NCBI GenBank assembly: GCA_900547455.1
Contig: URGV01000040.1
Coordinates: forward strand, 1-18,551
Direction: 5' to 3'
Length of the DNA: 18,551 nt
From: an uncultured Oscillospiraceae bacterium
Lineage (GTDB): Bacteria > Bacillota > Clostridia > Oscillospirales > Ruminococcaceae
The notes below the pieces were generated by a model that was given only the letters and a program-made list of their open reading frames with translations, had not been told where the DNA came from and made no database searches. The position numbers and the translations under genes were made by a program. The stretch's first letter is position 1. Every line of letters begins with the position of its first letter. Shown here piece after piece: positions 1 to 6,051 of the stretch.

Positions 1-8
1 GCACCCGG

Positions 9-66
9 GTGACTTTCCCGTCGCGGGGAAAGTCACCAAAGGCGCGCCAAGGGCTACGCCCTTTGG
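9..66. repeat. Inverted repeats at window start
   Basis: Two palindromes lie side by side. GTGACTTTCCC (9-19) pairs perfectly with GGGAAAGTCAC (26-36) across a 6-base loop. AAGGGC (49-54) pairs with GCCCTT (58-63), nested inside a looser CCAAAGG/CCTTTGG pairing (36-42/60-66). No open reading frame is credible here. The ACTTTC...GAAAGT core recurs in hairpins at 380-406 and 4502-4534, so this is probably part of the same repeat family. The window edge cuts off anything upstream. Confidence 0.7.
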
Positions 67-144
67 AATCCCCCGGTGTGTGGTTACCGCCCTTTTCGCG
101 CTCGCTGCGCATCGCGCCGGGCTACCTTCTGCCACAAAAAACTT

Positions 145-184
145 AGACCGATTTGCCACTTTGAGTTTGTGAGCAAATCGGTCT
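145..184. other. Terminator-like hairpin in repeat copy 1
   Basis: AGACCGATTTGC (145-156) pairs perfectly with GCAAATCGGTCT (173-184) around a 16-base loop. The sequence downstream on the plus strand is T-rich (185-193), and the upstream side is A-rich, so it could terminate in either direction. The same stem is extended to 16 bp in copy 2 (4251-4296), so the hairpin is retained while the surrounding bases change. Confidence 0.65.
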
Positions 185-317
185 TGCTTTTTTCCTCTGG
201 TTTCTTCAGAGTCACACTCCCTGCTGTCAATCCGTGGCTCGGCAGGATTGCCTTCGAGGATGCTTGAGGGTTTAATTGACCACAACCGATACCGCTAGGG
301 CAGAGGGTTGGGGAATC

Positions 318-406
318 CAAGGGGGTCCGCCCCCTTGTGCCGGAGGTCCAGGGACCAGGAGGTCCTTGGCGTATCTTTGCCTACTTTCTCTACGCGAGAA
401 AGTAGG
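318..406. repeat. Two further hairpins in repeat copy 1
   Basis: CAAGGGGG (318-325) pairs with CCCCCTTG (330-337) over a TCCG loop. CCTACTTTCTC (380-390) pairs with GAGAAAGTAGG (396-406) over a 5-base loop. The second hairpin, with its CTTTGCCT lead, matches the hairpin at 4502-4534, where the stem is CCTGCTTTCTTTTT. Neither has a U-tract of the usual kind. Their function is unknown. Confidence 0.65.
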
Positions 407-496
407 CCGGGTGCAGGGCGGAGCGCCTGCATAGTGGGGTGCTGGGGCTACTAGTCCCGCACAAACTCCCGGGGCGGAGCGCCTGCTCTGGGGGTT

Positions 497-559
497 GTGG
501 GGGCAAAATGCCCCCACTTGGGGAGTGCAACCGGCTCCGCAGAAGCCGGCAGCTTCTGC
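497..559. repeat. Palindromes between repeat copy 1 and pepC terminator
   Basis: GTGGGGGCA (497-505) pairs with TGCCCCCAC (509-517) over an AAA loop, and GCAGAAGC (539-546) pairs with GCTTCTGC (552-559) over a 5-base loop. A GGGCGGAGCGCCTGC motif occurs twice just upstream (about 417-431 and 472-486), and a variant occurs in repeat copy 2. No coding sequence is supported in 407-578. Confidence 0.6.
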
Positions 560-578
560 AAAAAATGAGGGGGATGCA

Positions 579-610
579 AGAAGGGGGACCCTTAGCAGGG
601 TCCCCCTTCT
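579..610 (-). terminator. Hairpin downstream of pepC
   Basis: AGAAGGGGGACCCT (579-592) pairs perfectly with AGGGTCCCCCTTCT (597-610) over a 4-base loop. It begins 13 bases past the pepC stop codon. On the minus strand the stem is followed by a T-rich but interrupted run (about 561-578), so it is a strong hairpin with an imperfect U-tract. Its position makes it the likely pepC terminator. Confidence 0.65.
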
Positions 611-623
611 GATTTTAAAAAAA

Positions 624-1961
624 CTATTCTGCCAGCGATCCCATCGGGTCCCATGGCTCCAGCATGGTCGGCTCGGAAGCGTAGATGTCCAGAACCTCCT
701 GCGACAGATACTTCTTGTTGACAACGATTTGGTAGGTGTATTCGTTAAACCACTCGTCGGTCATGACATAGTAGCCGTCCTTGCAGGCGTCCTCGCCCCA
801 GCTGTTCTCCACTCTCCAGCGGTTCGGTTTGCCGTTCTCGTCGAGATTGACGCCCTGGAAGACCATCGCGTGGGTCATCAGGCTCTGGCCGTACTCCAGG
901 CGCTCGGCCTTGTTCATGCCAAAGTGGGTTCCGAACAGCCCGTCCAGATTGTAGATGTCCAGATCCAGAATGCCGTCGCTGCGGGAGCCGCGCTTGCCAA
1001 CATCGCAGCCGAACCATACCGGCTCGCCCGCCTGCATCTGCGCGATAGCTGCCTTTTTGAGCTCCTCAATCGGGAGGTTGACGTATTTGACCGGGCGGCC
1101 TTCCTTGACGTTGCCCAGGTATTTGACGCTGTAGCTCTTGTGGTACGGCTTGTCCGCGGTCGGGGCGTTGATGAGGCTGATGTAGTCGTCCACCTTCGCG
1201 TCGATGTACTTGTCATAGAACTGCTTCGGGGTTAGGCCGCAGTCACGGTAGAAGTTGCCGTCGCGGTCTCTCCACTCGAAGTCGAAGGTCTTCGGCGGCT
1301 TGCCGATGCAGATGCACAGCATGTTGTAGACGGTAGCCATCATCTCGTCCTTTTTGGCGCGCAGCTGCTCCATCGAGGCGCCTTCCTTGTGCGCCTTGCG
1401 CAGCTGGCAGGCAAACTCGCGCAGCTTTTCGGTCATGTAGCCGTTCATCTCCTGGGTGGCGGAGGAAACAGCAGTCTCCGGCATGGCGGTTTTTGGAACC
1501 AGGCCGTATTTGTCCACCAGGTTGCACAGCATATCCCACTGGCCGCCGTCGTTGAGCGGTGCGGAAAGCAGGTGGGCGATCAGGCGGCCCTCGGTCGGCT
1601 CGTCGAGCGTTTCCAGAATGCTCTCCAGGAAGTAGTTGGATTTTTCCAGTTTATCATAAAAGAGGGTGTAGCTCTGGGAAAGCTCGAAGGTATCGAGATT
1701 GAGCTTTTTCATCACCGAGAAGCGCAGGCAGTTAAGCGCGGCGAACATCCAGCAGCGTCCGCTCTTCTTCTGATTGGTAACCTTGCCCTGTTTGAGGCTG
1801 ACCGAAAACTCATGCACGTCCTTGCGCGGGATCTGGTAGTTCTGCGCGCAGGCGTTGATGCCGTTAGCGGTGACCGCGTTCATAGCGACGGCGTTGACCG
1901 GATTCTGGTCGAAGGCCTGCTCAAACTGGCTGAGATTTTCCATCGTAATATTGGTGTTCAC
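624..1961 (-). CDS. pepC: Aminopeptidase C (bleomycin hydrolase family, peptidase C1B)
   Basis: This is a cytoplasmic cysteine aminopeptidase that trims N-terminal residues from peptides. Family members form barrel-shaped hexamers with the active sites inside. The papain-like triad is visible. NQKKSGRCW holds the nucleophile Cys (about residue 70) and the oxyanion Gln (about 64). THAMVF holds the His (about 364), and VENSWGED holds the Asn (about 386). The 445-aa length is typical of PepC. An in-frame TTG lies at 1967 only 3 bases from the AAGGAG site (1971-1976). The GTG at 1961 has a normal 9-base spacing, so I use GTG. A TAGAAT box (2008-2013, minus) is a possible -10 with a poor -35. The gene stands alone and is followed by a strong hairpin. 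Family assignment is firm; the exact start is moderately sure. Confidence 0.95.
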   Translation of the reverse strand: MNTNITMENLSQFEQAFDQNPVNAVAMNAVTANGINACAQNYQIPRKDVHEFSVSLKQGKVTNQKKSGRCWMFAALNCLRFSVMKKLNLDTFELSQSYTLFYDKLEKSNYFLESILETLDEPTEGRLIAHLLSAPLNDGGQWDMLCNLVDKYGLVPKTAMPETAVSSATQEMNGYMTEKLREFACQLRKAHKEGASMEQLRAKKDEMMATVYNMLCICIGKPPKTFDFEWRDRDGNFYRDCGLTPKQFYDKYIDAKVDDYISLINAPTADKPYHKSYSVKYLGNVKEGRPVKYVNLPIEELKKAAIAQMQAGEPVWFGCDVGKRGSRSDGILDLDIYNLDGLFGTHFGMNKAERLEYGQSLMTHAMVFQGVNLDENGKPNRWRVENSWGEDACKDGYYVMTDEWFNEYTYQIVVNKKYLSQEVLDIYASEPTMLEPWDPMGSLAE

Positions 1962-1977
1962 AATCAATCACTCCTTC

Positions 1978-2267
1978 AAAAATAGTGCAGGTGCTTTACC
2001 TGAGATTATTCTACCACCATTTTGCAAAAATGGACATTCTTTTTTCTTTTTTTACAAAAAATTTGTCAGGTTGTGCAACAAAAACAAGATGGAGTGCACA
2101 AAAGTGACGAAGCCTTTTCTCCTTCCCTTCAAGATGTCAGCAAAACGGGCGAAACTGTCCGCTTTGGTTGGTGGATTTTGACTCCCTCCTGCCGTATAAT
2201 CAAGGAGAGGAGCGGGAGCTTTGTTCGCTATTCTTTTTATTTTAAGAGAAGATGTTCGCATTTCCTA
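1978..2267. other. Divergent intergenic region between pepC and S41 peptidase
   Basis: There is no supportable gene. It holds a small CAGGT/ACCTG inverted repeat (1988-2002) in the likely pepC leader, the possible pepC -10 (ATTCTA on the plus strand, 2008-2013), and a T-rich tract (about 2039-2067). The plus-strand promoter of the next operon begins at 2268. Short frames across it lack ribosome binding sites and recognisable protein content. Confidence 0.5.
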
Positions 2268-2297
2268 TTGACAAAACTATATTATATAAACTATAAT
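2268..2297 (+). promoter_or_regulatory. Sigma-A promoter of the S41 peptidase operon
   Basis: A perfect -35 TTGACA (2268-2273) and perfect -10 TATAAT (2292-2297) are separated by 18 bases. The expected start of transcription is about 2304, giving a very short leader before the AGGAGG site (2313-2318) and ATG at 2327. The -10 zone is embedded in AT-rich sequence that stands out from the GC-rich genes. No obvious operator was seen. Confidence 0.85.
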
Positions 2298-2326
2298 ATG
2301 TGCAGAAATCATAGGAGGTGCTCTGT

Positions 2327-3571
2327 ATGAAAAAGATATCCTTTTTGTTAGCCATTGTTTTGCTTCTCTCCTTCTGCTTTGGCGGGTGCGGTCAGCCGCA
2401 GCCCAACCCCAAGCTGGACGATTTGAACCTGCTGTGCGAGACGCTGGAAACCGGACACTATGACCTGTATGCCAACATCTCCGAGGAAGAATTTCAGGCC
2501 GAGCGGGAAAAAATTGCCAGGCAGACGCCCAACATGACCGATGCGGAGTTTTACTGGTCAGTACGTCACCTGCTCTCGCTGGTCGGGGACGCGCACACCG
2601 CCGCCTATCCCAGCGACTACTTCATGTCGGTGCTGCCATGGAACATCAAAAAGTTTGACGAGGGCTGGTTCATCCTGATCCTGGACAAGGCGCACGAGCA
2701 ATATCTCGGCACGCGGGTGGTCGCCATCAACGATCTCCCCATCGACGAGGTGGTGGAGCGCACCTGTCAGGTCATCTCCTACGAGGCCGACACCTGGCTG
2801 TGGCAGAAGGTACCGGATGTGCTGATCTGGAAAGAGGCGCTGGAATATCTGGATATTGTGGAGCCCGACGAGCCGGTTCAAGTGACGGTGGAGACAGCGC
2901 AGGGCGCCGAGGAAACCTTCGAGCTGCCCGCCTATGATGACTGGAGCGACGAAAAAAAGCAGGAGGTTTTGGTCGGCTTCCAACGGGATTCCGTTCCAGT
3001 GACGGCGGAGCAGGACGCAATCTACTGGTCGACAGCGCTGGATGAAAACACCTACTTCATCCAGTACAACAGCTGCAAGGAGGACCCCGACCTGCCTATG
3101 GCGCAGTTTGCCCAGCAGGTGGAGGCGGATTTGGAAAGCGGCGGCTACCAAAATATCATCATTGACCTGCGCTACAACAGCGGCGGAAACAGCGAGGTCA
3201 TTCGGCCGCTGGAGCAGACGCTCTCTCTCTATGCAATCAACGCTGGGTCAGACGTACAGTTCTATATTTTGGTTGGCGGCTTGACCTTCTCCTCCGCCAC
3301 GATAGCAGCGACCGATTTCAAAAAGACAACAATTGGCAACAGCATTTTTGTCGGCCAGCCGACCGGCGGCGTTTTAAAATGTGCCGGTGACGTCCTGCCA
3401 CTCTTTATGGAAAATACCCCCATCGCTATGCAGTATTCCACCAAATATTTCGACCTGCTTTACGGTGTGGAAGGCCCGCTGGAACCGGACTACACGGTGC
3501 CGCAGCCCTTTGCACAGTACGCCAAGGGGGAGGATGCGGAGATCGCCTACCTCTACAAAAACCTGCTGTAG
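2327..3571 (+). CDS. S41-family peptidase-like lipoprotein
   Basis: This is a predicted extracytoplasmic, lipid-anchored serine peptidase of the C-terminal processing peptidase/tricorn class. The N-terminus (MKKISFLLAI then a hydrophobic run) ends in FGGC, so Cys21 is the likely lipidation site. An N-terminal helical region with HLLSLVGDAHT (about residues 82-92) matches the family's conserved lead segment. The catalytic half contains IIIDLRYNSGGNSE, GGLTFSSA (candidate nucleophile Ser) with KK ten residues on, and GQPTGG. No clear PDZ domain is visible between the two parts. The protein is 414 aa. The GTG nine bases upstream lies inside the AGGAGG ribosome site, so ATG 2327 is chosen. It is followed after 51 bp, with no terminator, by an XRE regulator, suggesting one operon. 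The substrate is unknown. Confidence 0.85.
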   Translation: MKKISFLLAIVLLLSFCFGGCGQPQPNPKLDDLNLLCETLETGHYDLYANISEEEFQAEREKIARQTPNMTDAEFYWSVRHLLSLVGDAHTAAYPSDYFMSVLPWNIKKFDEGWFILILDKAHEQYLGTRVVAINDLPIDEVVERTCQVISYEADTWLWQKVPDVLIWKEALEYLDIVEPDEPVQVTVETAQGAEETFELPAYDDWSDEKKQEVLVGFQRDSVPVTAEQDAIYWSTALDENTYFIQYNSCKEDPDLPMAQFAQQVEADLESGGYQNIIIDLRYNSGGNSEVIRPLEQTLSLYAINAGSDVQFYILVGGLTFSSATIAATDFKKTTIGNSIFVGQPTGGVLKCAGDVLPLFMENTPIAMQYSTKYFDLLYGVEGPLEPDYTVPQPFAQYAKGEDAEIAYLYKNLL

Positions 3572-3622
3572 TTCTCCCGCCCCTATCCACAAAACTACCC
3601 ACAACACAAGGAGGACCATACG

Positions 3623-4066
3623 ATGAGTTTAGGAAACAGCCTGTTTAACGCCCGCAAAAAGAGCGGCCTCTCCCAGGAGGAGGTCGCGGAAAAATTAGGG
3701 GTCAGCCGCCAGACCATCTCCAAATGGGAGCTGGACGAGACGCTGCCAGACATCCGCCAGGCCAAAAAGTTGTCCTCGCTCTACCACCTCAGTCTGGATA
3801 AGCTGATCGACTACGACATGGAGGTCGAGGAGATCGAGCGGGCCATCGAAAAGACCAGCGAGGCAACCCAGCAGAAGATCGACTGGAACGCCGTCTGGGG
3901 CAAAAAGTATCCGGTACTCACCACCTACCGCCAGACGGTGGCGGTGGGGGACTACGCCGTCCGCCTGCAGGAGCTGTTGGAGAGCCTCAAGAACCGTTAC
4001 GGCTACAACGACCTGGATGCCATGCTGGTGCTGAAAGATATTTTGGCGCAGGTCTGGAAAAGGTAG
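3623..4066 (+). CDS. XRE-family helix-turn-helix transcriptional regulator
   Basis: This is a 147-aa DNA-binding protein. Residues about 4-60 form a Cro/C1-type HTH: LSQEEVAEKLGVSRQTISKWE contains the two DNA-contacting helices, followed by a helical segment ending LDKLIDYD. The C-terminal 85 residues are charged and helical, contain WNAVWGKKYPVL and LDAMLVLKDIL, and match no domain I recognise. ATG 3623 is preceded by AAGGAGG (3608-3614). It follows the S41 peptidase by 51 bp and is terminated by a long hairpin, so it probably shares that promoter. It may regulate its own operon, but no operator was identified. It carries no membrane or peptidase domain of its own. Confidence 0.88.
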   Translation: MSLGNSLFNARKKSGLSQEEVAEKLGVSRQTISKWELDETLPDIRQAKKLSSLYHLSLDKLIDYDMEVEEIERAIEKTSEATQQKIDWNAVWGKKYPVLTTYRQTVAVGDYAVRLQELLESLKNRYGYNDLDAMLVLKDILAQVWKR

Positions 4067-4106
4067 TAACGAAAAAGAGGGGCTTTCACTCCTCTTTTTC
4101 GTTACT
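4065..4106 (+). terminator. Terminator after XRE gene
   Basis: AGTAACGAAAAAGAGG (4065-4080) pairs perfectly with CCTCTTTTTCGTTACT (4091-4106) over a 10-base loop. The left arm overlaps the stop codon of the XRE gene. The T-run sits inside the right arm, as in many Firmicutes terminators, and the symmetry would also work on the minus strand. Confidence 0.85.
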
Positions 4107-4250
4107 GCCCCCTGTGCGGACAGTCCACCCTTGCACCCCAATATTTTTCTGGGACTGGCAGCCCCTACGCCCCTGGACCCTGCTATCGCAAAGTTTCCGC
4201 CCTCTTTGGTGCTGCGCTGCGCTTGCACCCGGGCTGCTTTTTGCCACAAC

Positions 4251-4296
4251 AAAAGACCGATTTGCCACTTTAAGTTAGCGGGCAAATCGGTCTTTT
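4251..4296. other. Terminator-like hairpin in repeat copy 2
   Basis: AAAAGACCGATTTGCC (4251-4266) pairs perfectly with GGCAAATCGGTCTTTT (4281-4296) over a 14-base loop. The A-run on one side and T-run on the other make a symmetric, two-way terminator shape. It corresponds to 145-184 in copy 1, with base changes confined mostly to the loop and flanks. Confidence 0.7.
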
Positions 4297-4501
4297 ATTT
4301 CTCCCCAAGCCTTACCGGGGTCACACTTCCTGCTGTCAATCCGTGGCGCGGCAAGGGTGTCCCCTAGAACGCTTGATGGTTTGACCCATCACAACCAATC
4401 CTGCTAAGGTAGAGGGGGCAGTGTGGAAGGGCGGAACGCCCTCCTCTGGGGAAGTAAGGTGCCGCGCCCCCTCGACAGAAAGAAAATCCGTTTTTTCTTT
4501 G

Positions 4502-4534
4502 CCTGCTTTCTTTTTTTACCAAAAAGAAAGCAGG
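4502..4534. other. Hairpin just upstream of Rrf2 promoter
   Basis: CCTGCTTTCTTTTT (4502-4515) pairs perfectly with AAAAAGAAAGCAGG (4521-4534) over TTACC. It closes repeat copy 2 and sits three bases before the -35 box at 4538. It may insulate the Rrf2 gene from upstream transcription. It lacks a following T-run on the plus strand. Confidence 0.65.
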
Positions 4535-4537
4535 ACC

Positions 4538-4566
4538 TTGACATTTGGCAAAGTGTATTGTACACT
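4538..4566 (+). promoter_or_regulatory. Promoter of Rrf2 gene with overlapping palindromic operator
   Basis: TTGACA (4538-4543) is 17 bases from TACACT (4561-4566). The sequence AGTGTA-TTG-TACACT (4552-4566) is a perfect inverted repeat whose right half is the -10 box itself. A protein bound there would block RNA polymerase, so autorepression by the Rrf2 product is the simple reading. That link is inferred from position. Confidence 0.7.
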
Positions 4567-4624
4567 AAAAAGGTAAGGTATCAACCAGGACGGCTGGACG
4601 GCGAAGAAGTGTGAGGTGAACGAC

Positions 4625-5023
4625 ATGCATATTACTTTGGAAGCCGATTACGCAATCCGAATTGTCCAGGTGCTGGCGCAGAACCAGCGGCGGCTGGACG
4701 CCAAAACCATCTCCGAGATGACCGGCGTGACGCTGCGCTTCTCTTTAAAAATTCTACGCAAGCTGGTGGCCGCCGGCATCATCAAATCCTTCAAGGGCAC
4801 CCAGGGCGGCTATGAAATCGGCCGTGAGCTGGACCAGATTTCGCTGGGCGAGGTCATCGAGACCATCGAGGGCCGCTATACCCTCAACCGCTGTGTGACC
4901 GGGGAATATGCCTGCACCCGCAAGCGCAGCCAGTGCTGCAAGTTTCAGAAAATCTTCCGCGAGGTCTCGGAGGATGTGCGCGCAAAATTGTACTCCTATA
5001 AATTTTCCGATTTTGTCGAATAA
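4625..5023 (+). CDS. Rrf2-family transcriptional regulator with four C-terminal cysteines
   Basis: This is a 132-aa winged-helix regulator. The N-terminus HITLEADYAIRIVQVLA, the HTH segment TISEMTGVTLRFSLKILRKL (about residues 28-47) and the wing FKGTQGGYEIGR (about 56-67) are typical of Rrf2. The C-terminal region has Cys90, Cys97, Cys104 and Cys105. Iron-sulfur Rrf2 proteins such as IscR and NsrR use three cysteines in a similar place but with somewhat different spacing, so cluster binding is plausible but unproved. An in-frame GTG at 4616 lies within the GAGGTG ribosome site, so ATG 4625 is preferred. The gene is transcribed alone, has a palindrome over its own -10, and has no suf, isc or cysteine-synthesis gene beside it, so its targets lie elsewhere. 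Confidence 0.9.
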   Translation: MHITLEADYAIRIVQVLAQNQRRLDAKTISEMTGVTLRFSLKILRKLVAAGIIKSFKGTQGGYEIGRELDQISLGEVIETIEGRYTLNRCVTGEYACTRKRSQCCKFQKIFREVSEDVRAKLYSYKFSDFVE

Positions 5024-5034
5024 GCGCTTTTGTC

Positions 5035-5077
5035 AAAAAAGGGAAGGAAACCGGATGTCCGGTTTCCTTCCCTTTTT
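5035..5077. terminator. Bidirectional terminator between convergent Rrf2 and yycJ genes
   Basis: GGGAAGGAAACCGG (5041-5054) pairs perfectly with CCGGTTTCCTTCCC (5059-5072) over ATGT. It is flanked by AAAAAA on the left (5035-5040) and TTTTT on the right (5073-5077). The shape works in both directions, which fits the two genes pointing at each other (stops at 5023 and 5111). Confidence 0.9.
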
Positions 5078-5110
5078 CTTCTCTTTTTCTCAAACTCTCC
5101 TAAACAAAGG

Positions 5111-5899
5111 CTACAGCAAAACCGGCTGGCTGAGCTGGCTGCGGTTGGCAATCTGCAGGGTGAAGTCCCCTCTCTCCAGCCCCGCCTGCAGCAGCGCCTG
5201 CTCGGAGGCCTGCTGCGCCAGCAGGCCCAGATTGTTGTTCTGGCTCAGATGCCCCAGCACAAAGTTCCGGGTTCCGTTCTGGGCCAGGGCGGGCAGCGCA
5301 GCGGCGCAGTCGCTGTTGGAGAGGTGCCCGCTGCGCGACTGGATGCGCCGCTTTAAGTAATAGGGATAGTCGGAGACAAGGATCATCCCGTCGTCATAGT
5401 TGGATTCCAGCATCACCGTCCGGCAACCGCGCAGGCCCTCCTCCACCGCTTCGGTGTAACAGCCGAGGTCGGTGGCAAAACCCAGCTCCTGCCCGTCCGG
5501 CAGGCTGATGCGGTAGCCGAGGCTCCCCACGCTGTCGTGGCTGGTGGCAAAGGGCCGCACCATCATCTGCCCGACGCAAAAGCCCTCCGGGTCCGCCTCA
5601 TACATTGGCAGGCCGGCAGGCAGCTCCACATGCTCCCGCAGATATTCCAGCACCGGCTCGGAGGCGTAGAGCGGGAGCGGATATTTTTTCAAAAAGACGC
5701 GCAGGCCCTTGATGTGGTCGGAGTGCTCATGGGTGATGAGGATGCCCTTCAGCTTGGAAAAATCCGCTCCCAGCTGCTGCAGGGCGGTGACAGCGGCACG
5801 GCAGCTGACGCCAAGGTCGATGAGCAGCGCGCTTTCTCCCGCGTCCAGATAGGTGCTGTTGCCGCTGCTGCCGCTGTAAAGCGGACAGAACATTGCCAT
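5111..5899 (-). CDS. yycJ: MBL-fold metallo-hydrolase, YycJ/WalJ family
   Basis: This is a 262-aa metallo-beta-lactamase-fold enzyme. The HEHSDH motif (about residues 57-62) is the metal-binding HxHxDH signature. The N-terminal SGSSGNSTYLDAG, the SHD segment, the ESNYD segment and the late GHLS motif match the YycJ/WalJ family, which resembles 5'-3' exonucleases and is tied in Bacillales to cell-wall/division control. Here it is not next to a walRK two-component system. An upstream in-frame start would add 28 residues of unlike sequence. ATG 5899 has an AAGGGGG ribosome site eight bases before it and lies about 30 bases beyond a good promoter. The gene is monocistronic. The biochemical substrate is not shown by the sequence. 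Confidence 0.9.
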   Translation of the reverse strand: MAMFCPLYSGSSGNSTYLDAGESALLIDLGVSCRAAVTALQQLGADFSKLKGILITHEHSDHIKGLRVFLKKYPLPLYASEPVLEYLREHVELPAGLPMYEADPEGFCVGQMMVRPFATSHDSVGSLGYRISLPDGQELGFATDLGCYTEAVEEGLRGCRTVMLESNYDDGMILVSDYPYYLKRRIQSRSGHLSNSDCAAALPALAQNGTRNFVLGHLSQNNNLGLLAQQASEQALLQAGLERGDFTLQIANRSQLSQPVLL

Positions 5900-5936
5900 A
5901 GAATGAGCCCCCTTGTCAAAACAGATTCTGCAAAGC

Positions 5937-5965
5937 ATTGTAGCACAGCCGGGCAGAAAATGCAA
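5937..5965 (-). promoter_or_regulatory. Promoter of yycJ/walJ-type gene
   Basis: Read on the minus strand, TTGCAT (5960-5965) is followed after 17 bases by TACAAT (5937-5942), preceded by TGC as an extended -10. The predicted transcript start near 5930 gives a leader of about 30 bases before ATG 5899. No operator was seen. Confidence 0.75.
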
Positions 5966-5976
5966 CCGCCCGCCCC

Positions 5977-6033
5977 AAAACAAAGGGAGAGAGCTGACGT
6001 TCCCTCCTGCGAGAGAACCTTCTCCCCTCTCCC
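5977..6033 (-). terminator. Probable murA terminator
   Basis: On the minus strand, GGGAGAG (27-33 bases into 6001-6033, i.e. complement of 6027-6033) pairs with CTCTCCC (complement of 5985-5991). An inner stem of GTTC/GAAC plus CTC/GAG (5999-6018) with one mismatch sits inside. A T-rich run (complement of 5977-5984) follows the outer stem. It lies about 20 bases past the murA stop. The large loop makes it less certain than the other terminators here. Confidence 0.5.
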
Positions 6034-6051
6034 CAAAAACAGTTCGTTTGT

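Larger units (their letters stand above)
83..406. repeat. Dispersed intergenic repeat, copy 1
   Basis: This stretch aligns by eye with 4193-4534 over its whole length. Shared landmarks, in the same order, are a GC-rich lead ending in TGCCACA, an AGACCGATTTGC hairpin, the block CTGCTGTCAATCCGTGG, a block beginning CACAACC, a GGGCGGA-like palindrome zone, and a CTTTGCCT-CTTTC hairpin. Divergence between the copies is substantial, so this is an old family and not a recent duplication. No protein is recognised in it. A minus-strand frame keeps some similarity between copies but could be a by-product of DNA homology. Confidence 0.75.
4193..4534. repeat. Dispersed intergenic repeat, copy 2
   Basis: It is homologous to 83-406, with landmarks in the same order: TGCCACAAC lead, GACCGATTTGCC hairpin, CTGCTGTCAATCCGTGG, CACAACCAAT block, GGGCGGAACGCCCTCC palindrome, and CTTTGCCTGCTTTC hairpin. 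It ends three bases before the -35 box of the Rrf2 promoter. The flanking interval 4107-4192 shows no gene. In both copies the repeat lies immediately beyond or between transcription units and not within a gene. Confidence 0.75.

Noticed and set aside
1..610. CRISPR array
   Set aside because: The repeated units are palindromes of differing sequence and spacing, not near-identical direct repeats with regular spacers.
495..1235. A plus-strand frame of 246 codons opposite pepC
   Set aside because: It starts inside a palindrome and runs antisense to conserved pepC catalytic segments, with no protein similarity recognised.
4423..4614. A 63-codon frame upstream of the Rrf2 gene
   Set aside because: It runs through repeat copy 2, a hairpin and the Rrf2 promoter, and has no ribosome site.
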